Shown here one piece after another: positions 33,568-45,500 of a stretch of 64,000 nucleotides of DNA (position 1 is its first letter; each line of letters opens with the position of its first letter). The position numbers were made by a program, and so were the translations under genes. This stretch comes from Argopecten irradians (Eukaryota > Mollusca > Bivalvia > Pectinida > Pectinidae): contig NC_091149.1 in the NCBI RefSeq assembly GCF_041381155.1, positions 10,246,609 to 10,310,608 of the forward strand, read 5' to 3'. A model generated the notes under the pieces. It saw nothing but the letters and a program-made list of their open reading frames with translations, was not told the origin of the DNA and searched no databases.

Positions 33568-36500
33568 CTGAAACAGAGAAATAATCTAGTTGGTTGATTG
33601 AGTATATTAACGCCCTATGAACGAATAAACTATGTTCATTTTACAACATTTGTTATATAACTTGTCACTTTCGATTGGACGACTATACACACGACGGGGT
33701 CTTAATAACCAGACTACCCGAAGAAAACCAACATAATCGGACAGGTGACCCATACCTCTTCGCGTACATGTCAGTAACAGAACCCAGGCCGGTAGGTTAA
33801 ATGCTAGTGGCTTAATCACCATATTTCCCGATCACGCTATCAAGAGTGCCATTTAAGCATGTCTGAGGGTATACGTGTTTTTAGAAGGCTGTGGTATACT
33901 CGTGTTTTGTATTTATGTTACACATGTAGTGGAACTCTGTCATAGTGGTATCTCATTGAAATACGCCGCCAAAGAACACAAACTCATGTTTTACAAGGTT
34001 TTTTTTTAAACATTAGGGACATAACATAATTATTATTAAATTCACGGAGATCACGGTAATGAATAACAAATAAAGTCTTTAATACATTATCCAATCTTAC
34101 CATGAAATTTAAAACAAGACATGCTAAGGGTAAAGCATTTTTGGGCCCAGTTTAATGCACATTCCTTAAATTTAAAGCATCTCTTAACTTCAAATTCTCT
34201 TTAGGAAAGCATTACAGAATTTAAAGTGTAAAGTAAGTCAATGAAACCAGTCTAAATGCGTTCATTTGCCTTCCAAAAATTCTATTATATCAAAACGACG
34301 GTCAAGTTCTGCTTACGCTGTTGGGTTTGACCTTCGAAATTATGGAAAAGTCCCGTGTAAATTTAGCAAAGTTCTAAAAATAAATTCTGAAACCGGGACT
34401 GCGTGGGGATGTTAACACGGACATAGCCAGTCGGGAGGACTCCTATAATATAAACTAATTTCGTCGCATATAGAGCGATTTTGATGCGAAGTTTCATTTT
34501 TCTTTTTTCCAAAGAAATTTTACTGGAGATATCAACATCATTTTTACCGTCTCTAGCCTTCCTTTGCCCGAATATTAACTTAAAGGAGGACTTCTTAACT
34601 TCACATTTTTTCCTTATTTTCTGTAGTGCTTACCAATGGGGAAATTTAAGTTAAGGAATTCCTTTAAGTTATAAAGGAATGTTGGTGAAACTGGGCCCTG
34701 CTCCATCAATGGAACATATCACACAGTGCATCATACACATTACTCCATTTATATAAATATAACTTATTGCCGACAGAATCGCAAAAAGATTGACCAGCGA
34801 AGATTGCCGAATATATGGTATCTGTAGGAAAAATTGTTTTTTTTCGAGATTACGTTAATCAGTGTATTGCAATACAAAATATAATTAATAAAGAATTCGT
34901 TACCTTTCTCTGCGTTTCATAAGACACCATAGACAATTATGTTTATATACATATTGCAACAGATAGAGACAAAACAACTCATGAATATTCATACACCTGT
35001 CGTCATTAGGATGCATAAGATGCATAATTGTTGTCAGCTCGTGCATTTTAACATGTTTCGTGTGCAGGAGGTCACGAGATTTACATGTATAGATAGTGCT
35101 AATCTGACAAATGCAGACATTAATGCATGTAGTGCAGGTTTATAATATTTCACATACAATTTCAGACGTAACGGTAGTTTTAGAAATACTTCATTCATAT
35201 GGTATTAAGATATCAAATTCATGTACTTGTTTATTTTTAGTTTATATACCTGGTGATGCTTATCTATATTTTATTTATCTGTTTATTTTTAGTTTATTTA
35301 TCTGTTTATATTTAGTTTATTTACCTGTTTATTTATTTGTGTATTTATTGTTTATCTATCTGTGATTTATAGTTTATTCATCTGTTTATTTGTAGATTAT
35401 TTATTTATAGTTTATTTATCTATTTCTTTATAGTTTATTTATCTGTTTACTTATAATTTGTTTATCTGTTGATTTATAGTTTATATTTTCGTTTATTTAT
35501 AGGTAATTTATCTTTTTAATTTATAGTTTTTTTTTCTATTGATATATAGTTTATTTATCTGTTTATTTATAGTTAATAGTACATAATATTAACAAAGTAG
35601 CTTTACCAAAACTGTTAATGCACTATCAACAGTCAGGGTGAAGGAATAAAAAGTTATATAAACCGTCCATATTTAAAAAAAAAAACAACTCTGTGCCGGA
35701 AACTGAATCGTAGCGGCAACACTAAAATCCGGAGTGATAAACCCGGATAATGTAATTTTCGCCGGGACCGATAACTCTTATCCGGGAGCTGATGTGGCGG
35801 CGCAGACAGAACTAGTATCAAATGGGCAAACTGTTCACTTACAGTCATTTTAGGACGGCCTCTCATATATGTGCAATCTGTTGTGTGTAGATACCTGCTT
35901 TGGGAGGATGCCTTCATATGGAACTAGACGTTTGGTAGGATTTGTTTATTTTTATTGATTTTGTTTTATTTATTTGGAAACAAAGGTGTTTTTATTGTTT
36001 GATCGTCAAGGCAGTTATTATAAAATTTACTTTTTTTATTTTTTATTTTTGTTTTACTTGAATTCATTTCTATCAATGACGTATTCTGTAGACTTACTAC
36101 CAACTACCTCATTTTCCCGTATATAATATTTCGATCTTCGGTATTGACAATGTATTTACAAATGCTTGGATTTACGATCAATGTCTCTTAATGACAATCG
36201 TTCAGTCATATATACAAATTGTACGGATTATATAAACTTTAGGATTAATTAAATACTATTATAACAGTATGTATAAACAGTATGTATGGATCGTGTATGG
36301 ACGGCCTCCAATATATGCAGTGTGTTGGGTGTATGAAGTGCAAGGTGCGTGTTTTGGGAGGCTGTGGTATATTCGTGTTGTGTCTCATTGTATAGCGTTA
36401 AAGCTAACGCAAAAAAAGTGTATTTCGCAAATATCAAATGATTAACAATAATTATACGGATTGTTACACAACTAAGGCCCACAAGCAAAATGTTCATTCT

Positions 36501-39500
36501 CAAACATAATTTATACGTATTCATTTATTTTATAAATAGCTGTCTTGTAACGTTCATCGGACCATTAGAGAAGTAAATATAAAAATATCATCTTGCAATA
36601 TATCGGAGTACCGAATTATTCACAGAAAGTTTTCCAGACGTAGTTACACAGGTTATTACACAAGGCACAACATTTCAAAATATTGTGAATCGACTTTTTT
36701 TCGTGGCTACTTAATTTTGTGATTTCATTAAAAAAAGTTCCCGAAGAACAACATTCGCGAATGTTAAAAATGTGTGAAAATTTCTAACAGTTACATTGAT
36801 GAAGGTGTTAGTTCGTGGAGATAATGTTTTGCAAATATATTTGGATCGCAAAATTCGCAAAAGTAAATTGCATGCGACGTAAAAGGAAGTTTGTTTTAAA
36901 GCGTTTTCTATCATAAAAATAACTTGACAGACGTTTTGTTTAGCTGCATCGCATTACTACAGCATTATATTAATAAATAAATATTTCGTGTCGTTTTACA
37001 ATATTTGATTTATTACCTGTCTTGTTGACACGGCGATCGGGTCATTTCGCGAGGAAAAATATTTCAAAGGTTTTGTATCATTAAGATCATGTGCGGTATT
37101 AAACTTGGCCTGTACATGACTCGTATATGACATTTAACTTTTAAAATCTACTAGATAGTGTCTGTTTATATTTCACAAGTTTGATATATGGTCTTTAATT
37201 AACTCGATGTGTCTCTTAGACATGCCTTCTAGGTAATTACACGGGTCTGACTGCGTGTTTTATTGTTTTCAAGTTTTATTGTTTAATTTAACAATGACCC
37301 GAATGTATATAGTATTTTAAATAACTCAACGTAGTTCCGTGTAAGGATGGAAGGGACGTCTAAATAAACTTATCTAATCTGTTCGCAGATGATTTTTCCC
37401 TCTACGCCATCGTAGACATTCTGCCTAGATATGCAAACTTGTTAAATAAATAATTTAAGGGAAATTCATATCTGCTATGAACGTTGGTTGGTTAAATTTC
37501 ATCCTAAAAAATGAATCTCTAAATCAGTGGGAAAATGAATAAGCCCCCTCTTCGCATGGACGACTTTCCGATTTCTGTGGTTGAAAACCATAAACATACA
37601 GGAATGTTTTTTCTCTCACGATGGGACATGGACAGATCAAGTACATTATATGATTAAAAAAGCTTCTGCCAAACTAAGTATTCTCAGAAAATTTAAAGTT
37701 AATATTGATGGGAAATCGTTCCAAATTATTTACTTCTCTTTTTATTTGATCCATGCTGGAATACACTGATATTGTCTGGAACAACTTAACCATTTCACAA
37801 TCTCAGCTACTTGAAAATAAACAACTTGGAGCTGCGAGGTTAAATACTGGGGGCACTAAACTTACTAGTCATGAAAATCTTTATAGGGAATCTTGGTTAG
37901 ATAGCTTGAAATAAAAACGTAGCATAAAAAAATATTCAAATAAATAAAATTGTCTTTGGTTTTTGTCTCCTTATCTCCCTGAGCTACTCCAACAATGCAG
38001 AAATGATTCACATCATTTTGATATATGTGATACTGATCACCTTACAAATGTCTTTTGTAAAACCAAACTTTCATAAAAGATCATTTCTTCCTTATTTTAT
38101 TGAACTATCTTCCTTCTGATAAAAAAACAACCATTAAATAATTAACCTTAAAAATACTTGAACAGACACTCCCGAACAGTCCCTCCATATTACAATTACG
38201 TAAAAAGTCTAGATAAGATCTATCATGCCAGACTGAGAATGATCTGTAGCGTTTTGAAATGTTATCTTTTCTATCGTAATATTAGTAGTCCCTTATGATT
38301 CTGAAGACAAGCTGACGAAACAGCAGCTCATTTTCTTCTCTATTGTACTAGTCATAGTGACATTAGACAACCATTTTTCAGGAATTCACCAGAAGGCTTC
38401 ACTCTGGACACTCCTGATATGTTGTGCACTTTGAATGAAAAGTTATTTTGTTACCAAGGTACACCTGGACGAGATAATGTTTATCTTGTCATAACACAAT
38501 GTCGTCATGCAAACATTTGTAGAATTATACATAATTATTAATTTTTGTAACTCAGTAACATTCCTTATGAAAATGTATTTCACCATCGATCTTTTCTCTC
38601 CTCCCTCCTTCCTTTAATTCATAATTTAATCCATCCTACTGGCACTGTCTCCCACTTTCTCCTCATCCTCATATCCTACCAACCTCCCCCCTCCTTCCTT
38701 TAATTCATAATTTAATCCATCCTACTGGCACTGTCTCCCACTTTCTCCTCATCCTCATATCCTACCAACCTCCCCCTCCTTCCTTTAATTCATAATTTAA
38801 TCCATCCTACTGGCACTGTCTCCCACTTTCTCCTCATCCTCATATCCTACCAACCTCCCCCTCCTTCCTTTAATTCATAATTTAATCCATCCTACTGGCA
38901 CTGTATCCCACTTTCTCCTCATCCTCATATCCTACCAACCTTCCCCCCTCCTTCCTTTAATTCATAATTTAATCCATCCTACTGGCACTGTCTCCCACTT
39001 TCTCCTCATCCTCATATCCTACCAACCCCCTCCCTCCTTCCTTTAATTCATAATTTAATCCATCCTACTGGCACTGTCTCCCACTTTTCTCCTTATCCTC
39101 ATATCCTACCAACCTCCCCCTCCTTCCTTTAATTCATAATTTAATCCATCCTACTGGCACTGTCTCCCACTTTCTCCTCATCCTCATATCCTACCAACCT
39201 CCCCCCTCCTTCCTTTAATTCATAATTTAATCCATCCTACTGGCACTGTCTCCCACTTTCTCCTCATCCTCATATCCTACCAACCTCCCCCCTCCATCCT
39301 TTAATTCACAATTTAATCCATCCTACTGGCACTGTCTCCCACTTTCTCCTCATCCTCATATCCTACCAACCCCCCACCCCCTTCCTTCCTTTAATTCATA
39401 ATTTAATCCATCCTACTGGCACTGTCTCCCACTTTCTCATCATCCTTATATCCTACCAACCTCCCCCCTCCTACCTTTAATTCATAATTTAATTCAACCT

Positions 39501-42500
39501 ACTGGCACTGTCTCCCACTTTCTCACCATCCTCATATTCTCCCCCTCCCCCCGGTTTACACTTATCTCATACTTGTAACTTATTCACTATATCTGGTTTT
39601 GCTGTTATTACTTTCTATTTATAATTTGCTCTAATGTGGTTGTCGCCAGCCTGTCTGTACTAAAGAGCCAGATTTGTATAATTATATCAATATTTTTTCT
39701 GAATCCTTGCATTTGTAAAGTAATGTAAGGTAATGACTTTGTTTTGAAAATAAAATATGGTTTTAACTAAACTCAACTGTCGCAATTTCCTCATTGAATT
39801 GCTTTATATTTGGAACTCTACACTATATATAATATAGAGATTATCTTTTTCTTATTTAGAATTATTGATTGACAGTTATGAATTTATTAAGAGTATAATT
39901 AAAACAATAAACTATATTTCATTCCGTTATCTATTCACTTTCAGATTTATGTTAAGTAATGTCATGAGCTAAAATATATATGAGGATTTAAACATCGACC
40001 GTGTGACCGACTTTACTTTAAGCACATAGTACACATGCGGGACCATCCTTATATGCTCTATAGGCGGCTGAGCGGTGAGGTATATCACCATGTTGCTTTG
40101 TAAATGTCTGTATGTTTAAGGAGACTTCGGTATATTTGTGTTGTGTCTCCTTGTGATAGTGTGTTTTAGGTGGCTGCGGTCTATATTGTGTTTTATTCCC
40201 TTGTGATAGTGTGTTTATGGAAGTGTTGTGTCTCTTTCTGATAGTGACATTCTAACCCTTTCTAAGTGCTTACTGAAGCATGTCGCCTACACTAATATAC
40301 CGCAGCCTCCGAAAACATACATACATCGACACAAAAAATGCACACATGGGAGGCTGTCATCAATAGGAACTAATGGATTTTTGATTTGATTTAAATTTTA
40401 TGTTATAAATAAAACTTCCAACTTCTGTCTTTGTCATCTCCAATTTGCGTGTTTGTCTTTGTCATCTCCAATTTTTGTTTCTGTCTTTGTCATCTCCAAT
40501 TTGTGTGTTTGTCTTTGTCATCTCCAATTTGTGTGTTTGTCTTTGTCATCTCCAATTTGTGTGTTTGTCTTTGTCATCTCCAATTTGTGTGTTTGTCTTT
40601 GTCATCTCCAATTTGTGTGTTTGTCTTTGTCATCTCCAATTTTTGTTTCTGTCTTTGTCATCTCCAATTTGTGTGTTTGTCTTTGTCATCTCCAATTTGT
40701 GTGTTTGTCTTTGTCATCTCAAATTTGTGTGTTTTGTCTTTGTCATCTCCAATTTTCGTTTCTGTCTTTGTCATCTCCAATTTGTGTGTTAGTCTTTGTC
40801 ATCTCGAATTTGTGTGTTTGTCTTTGTCATCTCCAATTTTCGTTTCTGTCTTTGTCATCTCCAATTTGTGTGTTTGTCTTTGTCATCTCCAATTTTTTTC
40901 TGTCTTTGTCATCTCCAATTTGTGTGTTAGTCTTTGTCATCTCGAATTTGTGTGTTTGTCTTTGTCATCTCCAATTTGTGTTTCTGTCTTTGTCATCTCC
41001 AATTTGTGTGTTTGTCTTTGTCATCTCCAATTTTTCTTATTTCTTTGTCATCTCCAATTTGTGTGTTTGTCTTTGTCATCTCCAATTTTGTGTTTGTCTT
41101 TGTCATCTTTGTGTGTTTGTCTTTGTCATCTCCAATTTGTGTGTTTGTCTTTGTCATCTCCAATTTGTGTGTTTGTCTTTGTCATCTCCAATTTGTGTGT
41201 TTGTCTTTGTCATCTCCAATTTGTGTGTTTGTCTTTGTCATCTCCAATTTGTGTGTTTGTCTTTGTCATCTCCAATTTGTGTGTTTGTCTTTGTCATCTC
41301 CAATTTGTGTGTTTGTCTTTGTCATCTCCAATTTGTGTGTTTGTCTTTGTCATCTCCAATTTGTGTGTGTTTGTCTTTGTCATCTCCAATTTGTGTGTTT
41401 GTCTTTGTCATCTCCAATTTGTGTGTTTTGTCTTTGTCATCTCCAATTTTTGTTTCTGTCTTTGTCATCTCCAATTTGTGTGTTTGTCTTTGTCATCTCC
41501 AATTTGTGTGTTTGTCTTTGTCATCTCCAATTTGTGTGTTTGTCTTTGTCATCTCCAATTTTTGTTTCTGTCTTTGTCATCTCCAATTTGTGTGTTTGTC
41601 TTTGTCATCTCCAATTTTCGTTTATGTCTTTGTTATCTCCAATTTGTGTGTTTGTCTTTGTCATCTCCAATTTGTGTGTTTGTCTTTGTCATCTCCAATT
41701 TGTGTGTTTGTCTTTGTCATCTCCAATTTTTGTTTCTGTCTTTGTCATCTCCAATTTGTGTGTTTGTCTTTGTCATCTCCAATTTGTGTGTTTGTCTTTG
41801 TCATCTCCAATTGTGTGTTTTGTCTTTGTCATCTCCAATTTTTGTTTCTGTCTTTGTCATCTCCAATTTGTGTGTTTGTCTTTGTCATCTCCAATTTGTG
41901 TGTTTGTTTTTGTCATCTCCAATTTGTGTGTTTGTCTTTGTCATCTCCAATTTGTGTGTTTGTCTTTGTCATCTCCAATTTGTGTGTTTGTTTTTGTCAT
42001 CTCCAATTTGTGTGTTTGTCTTTGTCATCTCCAATTTGTGTGTTTGTCTTTGTCATCTCCAATTTTGTGTTTCTGTCTTTGTCATCTCCAATTTGTGTGT
42101 TTGTCTTTGTCATCTCCAATTTTGTGTGTTTGTCTTTGTCATCTCCAATTTGTGTGTTTGTCTTTGTCATCTCCAATTTGTGTGTTTGTCTTTGTCATCT
42201 CCAATTTGTGTGTTTGTCTTTGTCATCTCCAATTTTTGTTTCTGTCTTTGTCATCTCCAATTTGTGTGTTTGTCTTTGTCATCTCCAATTTGTGTGTTTG
42301 TCTTTGTCATCTCCAATTTGTGTGTTTGTCTTTGTCATCTCCAATTTGTGTGTTTGTCTTTGTCATCTCCAATTTGTGTGTTTGTCTTTGTCATCTCCAA
42401 TTTGTGTGTTTGTCTTTGTCATCTCCAATTTTTGTTTCTGTCTTTGTCATCTCCAATTTGTGTGTTTGTCTTTGTCATCTCCAATTTGTGTGTTTGTCTT

Positions 42501-45500
42501 TGTCATCTCCAATTTGTGTGTTTGTCTTTGTCATCTCCAATTTGTGTGTTTGTCTTTGTCATCTCCAATTTTTCTTCTCCAATTTGTGTGTTTGTCTTTG
42601 TCATCTCCAATTTGTGTGTTTGTCTTTGTCATCTCCAATTTGTGTGTTTGTCTTTGTCATCTCCAATTTGTGTTTCTGTCTTTGTCATCTCCAATTTGTG
42701 TGTTTGTCTTTGTCATCTCCAATTTGTGTGTTTGTCTTTGTCATCTCCAATTTGTGTGTTTGTCTTTGTCATCTCCAATTTTTCTTCTGTCTTTGTCATC
42801 TCCAATTTGTGTGTTTGTCTTTGTCATCTCCAATTTTTCTTCTGTCTTTGTCATCTCCAATTTGTGTGTTTGTCTTTGTCATCTCCAATTTGTGTGTTTG
42901 TCTTTGTCATCTCCAATTTTTTGTTTTTGTCTTTGTCATCTCCAATTTGTGTGTTTGTCTTTGTCATCTCCAATTTGTGTGTTTGTCTTTGTCATATCCA
43001 ATTTATGTGTTTGTCTTTGTCATCTCCAATTTGTGTGTTTGTCTTTGTCATCTCCAATTTGTGTGTTTGTCTTTGTCATCTCCAATTTGTGTGTTTGTCT
43101 TTGTCATCTCCAATTTGTTGTTTTTGTCTTTGTCATCTCCAATTTGTGTGTTTGTCTTTGTCATCTCCAATTTGTTTTTTGTCTTTGTCATCTCCAATTT
43201 GTGTGTTTGTCTTTGTCATCTCCAATTTGTGTGTTTGTCTTTGTCATCTCCAATTTGTGTGTTTGTCTTTGTCATCTCCAATTTGTGTGTTTGTCTTTGT
43301 CATCTCCAATTTGTGTGTTTGTCTTTGTCATCTCCAATTTTGTGTGTTTGTCTTTGTCATCTCCAATTTGTGTGTTTGTCTTTGTCATCTCCAATTTGTG
43401 TGTTTGTCTTTGTCATCTCCAATTTGTGTGTTTGTCTTTGTCATCTCCAATTTTTATTTCTGTCTTTGTCATCTCCAATTTGTGTGTTTGTCTTTGTCAT
43501 CTCCAATTTTTGTTTCTGTCTTTGTCATCTCCAATTTGTGTGTTTGTCTTTGTCATCTCCAATTTGTGTGTTTGTCTTTGTCATCTCCAATTTGTGTGTT
43601 TGTCTTTGTCATCTCCAATTTTTTAATTTTATATAACTACACAAGTCTTTGCTATGAGTACTGATCCTGGCTGTTAATAGCACGTTGATCTATTAAAGCA
43701 GACCAAGGATCTGATATAAATCTGATTGAGAGTAATTGCGAGAAACAAATACAACAAACCAAGGACAACTTACCTGGGCAGGTCATGCAATTTCTATCCA
43801 GTGTTGGTACCGGAGGAATAACTTTCCTTTTCCTCTTGCATTCCTGCAGGTCAGGACAACTGAAGTACTTGCAGTAGACACATTCATTGTCAAAGATACA
43901 GTGTCGGAACATCTTCTTTATCCATAAAGGTTCATGTGGGTGGCAAACTCTCACGCAATCTCCGTAGACGTCACGTTTGATATTACTCCCTGGGAAAGAA
44001 GATAATACATATATAGTCTAATATGTCACTGCAAAGTGTAGAAAAAGGACATTTTACAGGTTTTTTAGCATGTATACTTGCATTTTGTAGTCCAAAATGT
44101 CGAGGGAAGTGTAGAAAAGTAAATTGTACAGGTTTGTTTTTGTTCACGCCTATTCGTCGTTTATCATGTCTTGATTACTTCCAAAGACAGAGTCTAACTT
44201 GCAAATTTACTTTATCCATCCATTAAGGAAATATGACGTCACTTTTTTTCTGATTAACGGATGTAATAACGTAAGGATTTCTTAGAAAAAGAGTCCCAAA
44301 ATGAATTTGTAAATTTGAAGAGATTATCTACAATAGAATAAATTATTATGATTTTTTCTCTTTATGGAAATATAACACAAAAGTCCCCATTATAAACCAC
44401 GAATCTATTCAATAAGGTAATCCTCAATTAAAGCTGTACAATCATTGGATTTGAATCGGTATACTCAAACGATTATTCTGAATAAATCAATTTGCCATGT
44501 CGTGTAAAATACGAGACAATTACATGTTTTAGATGTGACAGTTCCAATGTATCTTCTATAACTTGAAAGGGAGTTGATGACTCAAATTTTCATGTTAAAT
44601 TTCATGTTAATTTATTGCAAAAGATTATGTAAATTTTATGAGATTCAGCTGTTCTGCAATACTTAGTGAATGGAAGTATTATATTTGGATGTGTTTGATG
44701 ATTTAAACATGTTTTATTGCGATATTTTATATACAATGGGATTGACGTACTTGCAGTCTGTATATGGATACAACTACGTGACTCGGTTTTTTACGTTGAA
44801 TAGATCACATTCAAATGATGTGATCATCGAATTTTAACATACAGGGTGCAGTTGTTCAATCTGATTAAATACATATCCTTATTATCACGACATTTGATAA
44901 GAGGATCTGACAACATCCCATTAGGTGTTACGTCCTGGGGACCTTTGGACCAATCAAATTGCTGCCTACAGACTCTTGAAAGTGAATTTGAGGGGACGAA
45001 AAAAAACCTGTCAGAATTAAATTCGTGTACGTAGTCATCTCACCCAAACAGGAATAACAAAGCTAATTGTATAAAGATACTAGGACGAAATGGAGTTTTC
45101 AATTGATGTAGCAAGGATGTAGAGAATGCATTTATCTGAAGTACAGGTGATACAAAGGTCATCCGAAGATGACCCCTTTTAGGATGTTTTCAGATTATCT
45201 ATTTAATGCAATTGTTATAAGGAACTGTATTTTAATCAGATTCGTTGTTTAAAGTGACATGATTAGCAACATTTTCATTTCGTCTTTGCTGTAAACCCTG
45301 TTTTTTCATATATCTTTTCAAATACGAGCAAACTAAGTAAAGAATGCAGTACTTTTTTTTATTAAATTTTGTTATCAGGCACATAATCCATTTGGGGTCA
45401 CTTTCTGTTTTCAAATCAATATTCTCAAAGTTGGTTTTCGACTTAAGTTTCCAAATTACAGTACTTTATGGAAGTCACGTTTTTGCCATATTAAGTAATT

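Noticed and set aside
40424-43625. CRISPR-like regular repeats
   Set aside because: Units follow each other directly with no unique spacers, and the DNA is clearly animal.
40431-43664. Open reading frame of 1077 residues (and two overlapping long frames)
   Set aside because: It is a tandem 28-bp repeat open in every forward frame because of its length and base content. There is no ATG context, no splice support and no non-repeat sequence, so it is not a gene.
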